Positions 42,832 through 51,193 of a DNA stretch of 64,000 bases are shown piece by piece. Source of the DNA: Sporobacter termitidis DSM 10068 (GTDB lineage Bacteria; Bacillota; Clostridia; Oscillospirales; Oscillospiraceae); the NCBI RefSeq assembly GCF_900130065.1, contig NZ_FQXV01000002.1, positions 124,001 to 188,000 on the forward strand, read 5' to 3'. The notes under the pieces were generated by a model. The model searched no databases and was not told where the DNA came from. It saw only the letters and a list, made by a program, of their open reading frames with translations. Made by a program: the position numbers and the translations under genes. The stretch's first letter is position 1. Each line of letters begins with the position of its first letter.

Positions 42832-44229
42832 TTACGGCGCGGCATCCGGGCCGCCGTCGCTCACCGCCGCCGGTACCGGCGCGCCGGCGCCGTCCCCCAG
42901 CTTCCGCCGGAGGCTCATAAAGTAGATGAGGCACAGGATCAGCGAGCCCAGCGACGTCAGCGGGGCGGCGCAGCCGATGGTCGACAGCGTCACGCCGGCC
43001 ATGCCGCCCGCGATGAGTACAAAGGGAATCCTGATCAGAAGCGTCGTCAAAAGCGAATGGGCCATGGAGAAAAGGGACTTGTTGCAGCTGGAAAAATAGC
43101 CGTTGAAGTTGAAGACGAAGGCGATGCCAAGACTGTCGAGAACGTAGGTTTTAAGGTAAAGCGACGCCTCGCGCACGACCTCCGGGTCCTTGCTGAAGAT
43201 CGATGGCAGGGCCGTACTCTGCGCCCAGCAAAAGGCGGTGAACACGGCGGCAAAAAGGAGGGACAGGCCGATCCCTGTCCAGAGACACTTCCGGGCGCGG
43301 TCATACTGCAGGGCACCGAAGTTGTGCGCGGACATGGTGGCCACGGCCATGGACACAGCCAGCGTCGGCATCGACAGAAAGCTCATAATCTTTTCAACGG
43401 TCCCGGCGGCCGCCGAGGCGTACAGGCCCATTCCATTCACAACGGCGGTAATGAGCACGAAGGAGAAGTTGACGAGCACCTCCTGCAGCGCGATGGGACC
43501 GCCGATTTTGATCATGCTCCAAAGCAGCCTGAAATCCGGCCGCAGGTCCGCGCGGCCTATGCGAAGGCCCGTGTCCTTCCGTTTTTTGATATAAAGGACG
43601 GAGAACAGAAGACTCGACGCCTGGGCCGTTACCGTGGCCAGCGCCGCGCCGGCGGCGCCCATGCCCAGCCCTATGATAAAAATCAAATCCAAAACGACGT
43701 TGACGCCGCAGGCGGCCGCCACGAAAATCAGCGGCGTCTTTGAATTCCCGAGGCCCCGGAAGGCGCTGCTCACCACGTTGTAGCCGACGATGAACACGGT
43801 GCCGAAGGAGCAGATGAAGAGGAATTGCCAGGCCGGCAGAACGGCCTCCGCCGGCGTTTTCATGGCTGTCACGATCGGGCCGCTCAAGAAGGCCAGCAGG
43901 ATGGTCAACACCGCCGACAGGGCGGCGAAAAAGACGACCGACGAGCCGACGATGCGCTTGATATTCCCCTGGTTCCCCCCGCCGACAAACTGGCCGATGA
44001 GCACCGTCAGGCCCGTTGTGAGGCCGGCCACGCCCAGCGTTACCGTCGTCATGACGCCGCTGCTGACGGCCACGGCCGACATGTCGGCCGTGGTGGCAAA
44101 TTTCCCGACGATGAGGAGATCGATGGCCGAGTAGAACACCTGCAGGAGACTGGACAGGAGCACGGGAACGGCAAACCGGACAAGGGCGCCCGCGATGCCG
44201 CCCCGGAGCAGATAGTCGTTTTGAACCAT
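42832..44229 (-). CDS. MATE-family efflux transporter
   Basis: The ATG at 44229 (MVQNDYLLRGGIAGALVRFAVPVLLSS) follows GGAGG and gives 465 aa. Twelve membrane helices in two homologous halves; the first contains ALPLLLSSLLQVFYSAIDLLIVGKF-like sequence with the conserved Asp in DLLIVGKF, and SSGVMTTVTLGVAGLTTG. Proteins of this group export cationic drugs or metabolites with Na+ or H+. Transcribed alone, convergent with the SpoIIQ-like gene. Confidence 0.9.
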   Translation of the reverse strand: MVQNDYLLRGGIAGALVRFAVPVLLSSLLQVFYSAIDLLIVGKFATTADMSAVAVSSGVMTTVTLGVAGLTTGLTVLIGQFVGGGNQGNIKRIVGSSVVFFAALSAVLTILLAFLSGPIVTAMKTPAEAVLPAWQFLFICSFGTVFIVGYNVVSSAFRGLGNSKTPLIFVAAACGVNVVLDLIFIIGLGMGAAGAALATVTAQASSLLFSVLYIKKRKDTGLRIGRADLRPDFRLLWSMIKIGGPIALQEVLVNFSFVLITAVVNGMGLYASAAAGTVEKIMSFLSMPTLAVSMAVATMSAHNFGALQYDRARKCLWTGIGLSLLFAAVFTAFCWAQSTALPSIFSKDPEVVREASLYLKTYVLDSLGIAFVFNFNGYFSSCNKSLFSMAHSLLTTLLIRIPFVLIAGGMAGVTLSTIGCAAPLTSLGSLILCLIYFMSLRRKLGDGAGAPVPAAVSDGGPDAAP

Positions 44230-44406
44230 AACGCCTCCGAATTCAGTATTATGAAGCGCGACGCCTTTTTCTCGCACCATCTTATGGTAGCAACAGGCGT
44301 ATTCAATGTCAACAAGAGGCGCGGGGAATAATATTGAAAGTTTGCTCTTCCAATTTTACCGCAAATAGTTTAAAATACATGGGAAAAGCTTCTTGGAGGT
44401 GCATAA

Positions 44407-45126
44407 ATGGCTGTTGACAAACCTGTTTTCAAGCGCGTGTTGCTTAAGATCAGCGGTGAGGCGCTGTCTGGCGATAAGCATTTCGGGCTTGATTTTGATG
44501 TGATAAAGAGCGTCTGCCATGTTATAAAAAAATGCGTTGAAATGGGCGTGGAGATCGGCATCGTCGTCGGCGGCGGCAACTTCTGGCGCGGCACGAAGGA
44601 CGGCGGCGGCAAGATCGAGCGCACGCGCGCCGACCATATGGGCATGATGGCCACCGTGATGAACTGCCTGGCCCTGGCCGACGTGCTCGAGCAGATGGAC
44701 GTCTCCGTCCGGGTCCAGACCGCCCTTGAGATCAAGGCCGTCGCCGAGCCGTATATCCGGCTCAAGGCGGATAAGCACCTGAAAAACGGGCGCGTGGTCA
44801 TCTTTGGCTGCGGCACAGGATGCCCGTATTTTTCTACCGATACAGCCGCCGTTCTACGCGCCGCCGAGATCGAAGCCGACGTTATCCTGCTGGCCAAGAA
44901 TATCGACGGCGTTTACAGCGCCGACCCGAAGCTCGACCCCAACGCCGTCAAGTACGACACCATCTCGTATGACGAGGTGCTGGCTCAGAAGCTGACGGTG
45001 ATGGATTCAACGGCAACGTCTCTTTCCATGGACAATCATATCCCGGTCATCCTCTTTGCGCTCAAGGACCCTGAAAACATTCTACGCGTCATCACGGGTG
45101 AAAAAATCGGCACGATTGTCGGCTGA
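44407..45126 (+). CDS. pyrH: Uridylate kinase
   Basis: Bacterial UMP kinase, amino-acid-kinase fold, converts UMP to UDP. 239 aa. [13 protein letters not shown] is the phosphate-binding start; [10 protein letters not shown] and [18 protein letters not shown] form the UMP site; [13 protein letters not shown] and [16 protein letters not shown] complete the family pattern. TTGGAGG precedes the ATG. First gene of a conserved cluster. Confidence 0.97.
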   Translation: MAVDKPVFKRVLLKISGEALSGDKHFGLDFDVIKSVCHVIKKCVEMGVEIGIVVGGGNFWRGTKDGGGKIERTRADHMGMMATVMNCLALADVLEQMDVSVRVQTALEIKAVAEPYIRLKADKHLKNGRVVIFGCGTGCPYFSTDTAAVLRAAEIEADVILLAKNIDGVYSADPKLDPNAVKYDTISYDEVLAQKLTVMDSTATSLSMDNHIPVILFALKDPENILRVITGEKIGTIVG

Positions 45127-45152
45127 TCATCAATACATCAGGAGGTATAGCC

Positions 45153-45707
45153 ATGAACGCCATGTACGCTGAATATGAAAATAAAATGAAGAAAACGGTT
45201 GAAGTATTGCATTCGCAGTTCACCTCCGTGCGCGCCGGGCGCGCCAACGCCTCTGTTCTCGACCACATCAGGGTGGAATACTACGGCGCTCCCACGCCGA
45301 TCCAGCAGATCGCTTCCGTCTCGTCGCCGGACCCGCGGACGCTGGTGATCCAGCCCTGGGACGCCTCCAGCCTCAGGGAGATCGACAAGGCGCTCCAGAC
45401 CTCCGACCTGGGGATCAATCCCACAAACGACGGCAGAGTCGTCCGGCTCCTGTTTCCGCAGCTGACGGAGGAGCGGCGCAAGGAGCTGGTCAAGCAGGTC
45501 AGCAAATACAGCGAAGAGGCGAAGGTGGCCATTCGCAATATCCGCCGGGACGCGATGGAAGTGTTCAAGGCGCAGAAAAAGAAATCCGAGATCACCGAGG
45601 ACGATTTGAAGGATATCGAGAAGGACCTTCAGAAGATGACGGACGATTATACGAAGGAAATCGACAAGATTGCCGAGAAGAAGGAAAAAGAGCTGTACGA
45701 GGTTTAA
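45153..45707 (+). CDS. frr: Ribosome recycling factor
   Basis: A 184-aa protein that, with EF-G, splits post-termination ribosomes. VRAGRANASVLDHIRVEYYGAPTPIQQIASVSSPDPRTLVIQPWD is the near-universal N-terminal signature and the C-terminal long helix (RNIRRDAMEVFKAQKKKSEITEDDLKDIEKDLQ) is typical. Ribosome-binding site AGGAGG, 26 bases after pyrH. Confidence 0.97.
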   Translation: MNAMYAEYENKMKKTVEVLHSQFTSVRAGRANASVLDHIRVEYYGAPTPIQQIASVSSPDPRTLVIQPWDASSLREIDKALQTSDLGINPTNDGRVVRLLFPQLTEERRKELVKQVSKYSEEAKVAIRNIRRDAMEVFKAQKKKSEITEDDLKDIEKDLQKMTDDYTKEIDKIAEKKEKELYEV

Positions 45708-45713
45708 TTAAGG

Positions 45714-45860
45714 GGACGCCCTTCGGGGAGTCACTTTTCTGCTCGCACAGAAAAGTAACCAAAAGATGCGCCAAAGGGGGAGGCTTTTTACAAAGCCGCC
45801 TCCCCCTTTGGAAACCCTCACTCCGAAGCATTTAGATTGTGCAGCCATGTCAGGTCTAAA
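45714..45860. repeat. Repeat-like insertion between frr and uppS with two hairpins
   Basis: ACTTTTCTG/CAGAAAAGT and GGGGGAGGC/GCC-G-CCTCCCCC stems surround AAAAGTAACCAAAAG...CGCCAAAGG, a sequence type dispersed between genes in many bacteria. It enlarges an otherwise tight gap to 262 bases. The rest to 45969 shows no gene. Confidence 0.5.
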
Positions 45861-45969
45861 GCGATTCTGTTTTAATCGGTTCTTGACTCGGCCTGGCGGC
45901 CTGGTGCGGTGTGGGTGCGGCGGTTTAGCTTTTGGGTGCTGTATTAGGCGGTATATCCGCTCGAGGTCT

Positions 45970-46722
45970 ATGAAACTATTCGGAAAAAAAGAATTGCAGG
46001 CGGGGAGGCTGGATATGACGCGGCTCCCCCGCCATATTGCGGTGATTATGGACGGGAACGGACGGTGGGCTAAAAAAAGAGGACTGCCGCGGCAGGCGGG
46101 GCATGCCGTGGGGGCGGAAACCTTCCGGCGCGTGGCGACCTACTGCAAGAATATCGGCATAGAATATCTGACGGTTTTCGCTTTTTCCACGGAGAACTGG
46201 AAGCGCCCCGCCGACGAGGTGTCGGCGATCATGGACATCCTGGAGAAATATCTGCACGAGGCCATCGCCACGATGGAGCGCGACCGGGTGAAAATGAAGT
46301 TTTTCGGCGATACCACCTTCCTGTCGGCAAAGCTGCAGAGGCTCATTGCCGAAACGGAGCGGATCTCCGACAAGTTCGAGGGCGTACAGGTCAACATGTG
46401 CGTCAACTACGGCGGGAGAGACGAAATTTTGCGCGCCGCCCGCGCTTATGCCCAAGACTACAAGGAAAAGGGCGCCGCGCTCACAGAGGAGAAATTTTCC
46501 GGCTATATGTTCTCAACGGGGCTGCCGGACCCGGACCTTATCATCCGGCCCAGCGGCGAGATGCGGCTGTCCAACTTTCTCCTGTGGCAGGCGGCGTATT
46601 CGGAATTTTATTTTACGGATGTGCTGTGGCCCGACTTCAGCGAACGGGAAATGGACCGCGCGATCATCGCCTATCAAAGCAGGGACCGCCGGTACGGCGG
46701 CGTGAAAGGACAGGGAAAATGA
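45970..46722 (+). CDS. uppS: Undecaprenyl diphosphate synthase (cis-prenyltransferase)
   Basis: Builds the C55 lipid carrier from farnesyl diphosphate and eight isopentenyl diphosphates. ATG at 45970 (MKLFGKKELQAGRLD) gives 250 aa; an internal ATG at 46015 with a good GGGGAGG is the alternative. IAVIMDGNGRWAKKRGLPRQAGH holds the catalytic Asp, YLTVFAFSTENWKRP the next conserved region, and GLPDPDLIIRPSGEMRLSNFLLWQ and YSEFYFTDVLWPDF complete it. Stop overlaps cdsA as ATGA. Confidence 0.96.
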   Translation: MKLFGKKELQAGRLDMTRLPRHIAVIMDGNGRWAKKRGLPRQAGHAVGAETFRRVATYCKNIGIEYLTVFAFSTENWKRPADEVSAIMDILEKYLHEAIATMERDRVKMKFFGDTTFLSAKLQRLIAETERISDKFEGVQVNMCVNYGGRDEILRAARAYAQDYKEKGAALTEEKFSGYMFSTGLPDPDLIIRPSGEMRLSNFLLWQAAYSEFYFTDVLWPDFSEREMDRAIIAYQSRDRRYGGVKGQGK

Positions 46723-47537
46723 AAACGAGAATTATCGTCGCCGTCGTTTGCGTGCCGCTGCTTTTCGTGATACTGTTCTTCCTGCCGGCCATTTCGGTGA
46801 CGATACTGATTTCCGCCATCGCGGCGGTCGGCTCGTATGAGCTTTTCCGGGCGACCGGTTCCGCCGGCGTCAGGCGGCTGTGCGTCTATGCCGCCGTTTC
46901 CGCCGTGGCCATCCCCTTCGCCGTGCAGCTCGGCCCGGAAGACCTCATTTTCCGCGCCGTTTTGTTTTTGCTGCTGGCCGTCGTGTTCGGGGACGCTGTA
47001 TTGTCCTACAAGACGGACCGTAAGATCACGCTCGTCCAGCTGACGGCCGCCGTGTTCGGCGGGGCTGTCATCCCGTATTTTCTGTCCGCGATCGTGAGCC
47101 TCAAGCTCTTTGAAAACGGCCGGTATTTTGTGCTGATCCCGTTTATCATCGCCTTCATCACCGACGGCGGCGCTTATTTCACCGGCGTATTTTTCGGAAA
47201 GCATCATCCCTTCCCGAATGTCAGCCCCAAGAAAACCGCGGAGGGCTGCATCGGCGGGATACTGACGGGCGTTGCGGCCATGGTCGTCTACGGCGTGATC
47301 CTGCACCTGGCAGCGGGGCTGAACGTCAGCTTTTGGGCGCTGGCGGCCTACGGCCTCGTCGGCGGCGTTGTGACGGAGCTGGGCGATCTGGCGTTCTCTC
47401 TCGTCAAGCGGGAGTTTTCCATCAAGGATTACGGCAACCTGATCCCCGGCCACGGCGGCGTGCTGGACCGGTTTGACAGCATGATTTTCGCCGCGCCGGT
47501 CCTTTATCTGCTCGTGGTTTTATTCCCCGCGTTTTAG
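46719..47537 (+). CDS. cdsA: Phosphatidate cytidylyltransferase
   Basis: Makes CDP-diacylglycerol from phosphatidate and CTP. ATG at 46719 overlaps the uppS stop and gives 272 aa with about eight membrane helices. The C-terminal signature SLVKREFSIKDYGNLIPGHGGVLDRFDS is intact, as is ITDGGAYFTGVFFGKH. Followed by an inserted repeat region and a new promoter, so later genes are not wholly dependent on readthrough. Confidence 0.95.
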   Translation: MKTRIIVAVVCVPLLFVILFFLPAISVTILISAIAAVGSYELFRATGSAGVRRLCVYAAVSAVAIPFAVQLGPEDLIFRAVLFLLLAVVFGDAVLSYKTDRKITLVQLTAAVFGGAVIPYFLSAIVSLKLFENGRYFVLIPFIIAFITDGGAYFTGVFFGKHHPFPNVSPKKTAEGCIGGILTGVAAMVVYGVILHLAAGLNVSFWALAAYGLVGGVVTELGDLAFSLVKREFSIKDYGNLIPGHGGVLDRFDSMIFAAPVLYLLVVLFPAF

Positions 47538-47629
47538 TCTGGTGCTCAACGATAATGCCGTATGGCGGGGGCTTGCTCCCGCTTGTCCATTGTCGTCCCT
47601 GATTTCCCCTTGTCATTCCCAACTCCCTT

Positions 47630-47701
47630 TGTCATTCCCGCGAAGGCGGGAATCTATATTGTTATGCTTGCGCATGGATTCCCGCCTTCGCGGGAATGAC
47701 A
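47630..47701. repeat. Facing pair of TTCCCGCGAAGGCGGGAA elements
   Basis: One element at 47630-47654 and its mirror at 47677-47701 (TTCCCGCCTTCGCGGGAA), 22 bases apart. A half copy TGTCATTCCC precedes at 47610. The phrase GTATGGCGGGGGCTTGCTCCCGC also occurs before (47560s) and after (47710s) the pair. Confidence 0.85.
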
Positions 47702-47739
47702 GGGGGGCACCGTATGGCGGGGGCTTGCTCCCGCCGTGC

Positions 47740-47769
47740 TTGATTTGTTCACAATTATCACGGTATAAT
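47740..47769 (+). promoter_or_regulatory. Promoter upstream of dxr
   Basis: TTGATT and TATAAT with 18 bases spacing, between the repeat pair and dxr. Confidence 0.6.
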
Positions 47770-47876
47770 GGACGGAGAAGCAGATTTTTACAAAAAACTT
47801 TCCGTATTTAAAACAACGGTACAGGAATAGTATAGACCGAGGCGGTCAAGGCATCGCTTGGTTCGAGGTAAATTTC

Positions 47877-49028
47877 GTGGAAAAAAAGAAAATTTCGCTC
47901 CTGGGCTCCACGGGCTCCGTCGGCCGCCAGACGCTGGAGGTCGCGGACCTGAACGGCCTTGATATCCGCGCCCTGAGCACCAACCGCAGCACGGGGCTTT
48001 TGGAGGCACAGGCCAGAAAATACGCGCCCGGCCTCGTGGCTGTCTACGACGAGGACGCGGCCCGGGACATGAAGACCCGGCTCCGGGACACGCCGATAAG
48101 GGTCGCCTCCGGGCCGGAGGGCCTGATCGAGGCCGCCGCGGGCACGGATGCCGACATTGTCGTGACGGCCGTGGTCGGCACCGTCGGCTTACCTCCCACG
48201 CTGGCGGCTATTGAGGCCGGCAAGTGCATCGCCCTGGCCAACAAGGAGACCCTCGTCTGCGCGGGGGCGCATGTGATGCGCCTGGCGAAGGCGCGGCGGG
48301 CGGAGATACTGCCTGTCGATTCGGAGCATTCGGCGATTTTCCAGTGCCTGCGGGGGAACCCCGGCAAGGCGTTTAAAAAAATCCTGCTGACGGCCTCCGG
48401 CGGCCCTTTCCGGGGGAAAACGCGGGCCGAGCTTGAACATATCACGCTCAATGAAGCGCTGAGCCACCCCAACTGGTCCATGGGGAAAAAGATCACCGTG
48501 GATTCCGCCACGCTGATGAACAAGGGCCTGGAGTTCATCGAGGCGATGCACCTTTACGGCGCAGCGCCGGACCAGATCGAAATCCTCGTCCACCCGCAGA
48601 GCATCGTCCACTCCATGGTGGAGTTCTGCGACAGCGCCGTGATCGCGCAGCTGTCCGTGCCGGACATGCGCCTGCCGATCCAGTACGCGCTGACGTATCC
48701 GGAGCGCCGCCCGTCGCTGACGGCGCCGCTGGACTTTACAAAAATCGGCCCGCTGACGTTTGAAGCGCCGGACCTTGACGTTTTCCGGTGCCTGAAACTG
48801 GCGCTGGACACGGCGGAAATCCCCGGCACGGCCTGCGCCGTTATGAACGCGGCCAACGAGGCGGCGGTGTCCCTCTTCCTGGAGGAGAAAATTGCTTTCA
48901 GCGCGATTTACGAATGTGTTGCCGCCGCGCTGGACAGGATAAGAAATATCGAAGCGCCGTCGATTGACGATATTTTGGCCGCCGACCTGGAGGCCAGAGG
49001 GTTTGTCGCGGGCTTATATCATAAATAA
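47877..49028 (+). CDS. dxr: 1-deoxy-D-xylulose 5-phosphate reductoisomerase
   Basis: Second enzyme of the MEP isoprenoid pathway, forms MEP with NADPH. 383 aa. NADPH loop LLGSTGSVGRQTLEV (~8-22), NKETLVCAGAHV, metal/substrate motifs LPVDSEHSAIFQCL and SGGPFRG, then NWSMGKKITVDSATLMNKGLE. GTG start with GAGGT eight bases upstream. The pathway continues with ispG three genes on and supplies uppS. Confidence 0.96.
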   Translation: MEKKKISLLGSTGSVGRQTLEVADLNGLDIRALSTNRSTGLLEAQARKYAPGLVAVYDEDAARDMKTRLRDTPIRVASGPEGLIEAAAGTDADIVVTAVVGTVGLPPTLAAIEAGKCIALANKETLVCAGAHVMRLAKARRAEILPVDSEHSAIFQCLRGNPGKAFKKILLTASGGPFRGKTRAELEHITLNEALSHPNWSMGKKITVDSATLMNKGLEFIEAMHLYGAAPDQIEILVHPQSIVHSMVEFCDSAVIAQLSVPDMRLPIQYALTYPERRPSLTAPLDFTKIGPLTFEAPDLDVFRCLKLALDTAEIPGTACAVMNAANEAAVSLFLEEKIAFSAIYECVAAALDRIRNIEAPSIDDILAADLEARGFVAGLYHK

Positions 49029-49059
49029 CTGACACCCTGTCGGAAAGGGCGGGATACTA

Positions 49060-50121
49060 TTGTATATTATTATTGCGATCATTGTTTTCGGCATACTTAT
49101 CGCGGTGCATGAGCTGGGCCACTTCGCCGCGGCCAAGGCCTTCGGCGTCAAGGTTCTGGAGTTCTCCATCGGCATGGGCCCCAGGCTGCTGAAAAAGCAG
49201 GGCAAGGAAACGCTTTATTCCCTGCGCGCCTTCCCCTTCGGCGGCAGCTGCCTGATGGAGGGCGAGGACGAGGAGACGCCGGACCCCCGGTCCTTTACGG
49301 CCCAGCGGCGCTGGAAGCGGGTCATCATCCTCGTGGCCGGCGCGTTTATGAACTTTGTATTCGGCGCGGTCGTCGTTTTCATTCTTGTATCGCAGATGGG
49401 CGGCTTTACCGGCACGACCGTCACGCAGCTGGCGGACGGTTTCCCGACTTCCCTCCAGGGCCAGAACGGGCTGATGGTGGGCGATAAGCTTATGTCCGTC
49501 AACGGCGAGCGTCTTTATTATGTCAATGACTTTTCCGTGTTCATGGAGCTGGCCAGCGGCAAGCCGGTGGACCTCACCGTCCAACGGGACGGCAAGGAGG
49601 TCACTTTGACCGACTTCCCGCTCCAAAAGCGCGAGTATACGGATGACGGCGTTAAAACGATGCGCTACGGCATCTCCTTCAACGGCATCCAGCCGACGGC
49701 AGGCGAAAAAATCAAGTACGCCACATATACCACCTTAAATTACGTCCGGCTCGTTCGCGTCAGCCTGACCATGCTCTTCACGGGCGCCGTCGGCCTCAAC
49801 CAGGTCTCCGGGCCGGTGGGCATCGTCTCCGTCATGAACCAGGCGGCGGAAGGGCAGGCCTTTTGGGCCGCGCTGGCGAATATCGCCTCTATCAGCGCGC
49901 TGGTGGCCGTGAACTTGGCGGTGATGAACCTCCTGCCGATCCCCGCATTGGACGGCGGGCGGATATTCTTCCTGATCGTCACGTTTTTCGTGGAGAAAAT
50001 CAGCCGGCGGCGCGTGGACCCGAAATACGAGGGGTATATCCACACGGCGGGCTTCTTCCTGCTCATCGGGCTGATGTGCGTCGTGCTGGTCAGCGACGTG
50101 TTGAAACTCGTCCATGGCTAA
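49060..50121 (+). CDS. rseP: RIP (site-2-type) zinc metalloprotease RseP/RasP
   Basis: Intramembrane protease cutting anti-sigma factors and signal peptides. 353 aa starting with TTG. Zinc motif HELGH (~16-20) in the first helix, PDZ domain (~120-190), and the second metal-site segment NLLPIPALDGGRIFFLIV (~288-305). AAAGGGCGGG is the ribosome-binding site. Clustering between dxr and ispG is standard in Firmicutes. Confidence 0.95.
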   Translation: MYIIIAIIVFGILIAVHELGHFAAAKAFGVKVLEFSIGMGPRLLKKQGKETLYSLRAFPFGGSCLMEGEDEETPDPRSFTAQRRWKRVIILVAGAFMNFVFGAVVVFILVSQMGGFTGTTVTQLADGFPTSLQGQNGLMVGDKLMSVNGERLYYVNDFSVFMELASGKPVDLTVQRDGKEVTLTDFPLQKREYTDDGVKTMRYGISFNGIQPTAGEKIKYATYTTLNYVRLVRVSLTMLFTGAVGLNQVSGPVGIVSVMNQAAEGQAFWAALANIASISALVAVNLAVMNLLPIPALDGGRIFFLIVTFFVEKISRRRVDPKYEGYIHTAGFFLLIGLMCVVLVSDVLKLVHG

Positions 50122-51166
50122 AAAACAGCTGAGCGTGGGGGGCGTTTTGATCGGCGGCGGCGCGCCGGTCACCGTCCAGTCCATGACGAATACAAAAACG
50201 AGCGACGTGGCCGCCACGGCGGCCCAGACGCGGCGCCTTGCGGCGGCCGGGTGCGACATCGTGCGCTTTGCCGTCCCGGATATGGCGGCGGCTCATGCCA
50301 TTGAGGCGATAAAAAAAGAGGTTTCTGTGCCCATCGTGGCCGACATACACTTCGATTACCGGCTGGCGGTGGCCGCGGCGGAGGCCGGCGCCGACAAGAT
50401 CCGCATCAATCCCGGCAACATCGGCGCCGAGGAAAATGTGCGCGCCGTGACGGATATCTGCCGCCAAAAAGGCATACCCATCCGCATCGGCGTCAACGGC
50501 GGGAGCCTGGAAAGAGACATTCTGGCCCGGTTCGGCGGCGTCACGCCGGAGGCGCTCCTGGAGAGCGCCATGCGCCACGTCCGGCTCCTCAACAGATTCG
50601 ATTTTGACGATATCTGCATCTCGGTCAAATCCTCCGAGGTGGCCCTGACCATCGACTCCTACCGGCTTTTGAGCCAGGCCACCGATTATCCGCTGCACCT
50701 GGGCGTCACCGAGGCGGGCACGGAGTACATGGGCATTATAAAGTCCTCCGTGGGCATCGGCGCGCTTTTGGCCGAGGGCATCGGCGACACGATCCGCGTG
50801 TCATTGACGGCCCTGCCGGAGCGCGAGGTCAAGGCCGGCATCGCGATCTTAAAGGCCCTGGGCCTCCGGGAAAGCGGCGCCGACCTCATTTCATGCCCCA
50901 CCTGCGGGCGCACAAAAATCGACCTCATCCCCATCGCCGAGGAAGTGGAAAAGCGCCTGGCCGGAATGGACAGGCCGATCACCGTGGCCGTGATGGGCTG
51001 CGCGGTCAACGGGCCGGGCGAGGCGCGCCGCGCCGATTTCGGCATCGCCGGCGGGGATGGGGAAGGCGTCCTCTTCAGGCGCGGCGAGATCGTCAGAAAG
51101 GTGCCGATGGCCGCGCTGGTGGACGAGCTTTTCAAACTGATCGGAGAGTCTTATTCAGAGAAATGA
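50114..51166 (+). CDS. ispG: 4-hydroxy-3-methylbut-2-en-1-yl diphosphate synthase
   Basis: Iron-sulfur enzyme of the MEP pathway, makes HMBPP. 350 aa; its ATG lies inside the last codons of rseP. PVTVQSMTNTKTSDV begins the TIM-barrel; the cluster ligands are in SCPTCGRTKIDL and GCAVNGPGEARRADFGIAGG. ADIHFDYRLA and KIRINPGNIG are conserved substrate-site stretches. Confidence 0.97.
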   Translation: MAKKQLSVGGVLIGGGAPVTVQSMTNTKTSDVAATAAQTRRLAAAGCDIVRFAVPDMAAAHAIEAIKKEVSVPIVADIHFDYRLAVAAAEAGADKIRINPGNIGAEENVRAVTDICRQKGIPIRIGVNGGSLERDILARFGGVTPEALLESAMRHVRLLNRFDFDDICISVKSSEVALTIDSYRLLSQATDYPLHLGVTEAGTEYMGIIKSSVGIGALLAEGIGDTIRVSLTALPEREVKAGIAILKALGLRESGADLISCPTCGRTKIDLIPIAEEVEKRLAGMDRPITVAVMGCAVNGPGEARRADFGIAGGDGEGVLFRRGEIVRKVPMAALVDELFKLIGESYSEK

Positions 51167-51193
51167 TCCGAAGCTTCGAAAGGGAGTTATTAT

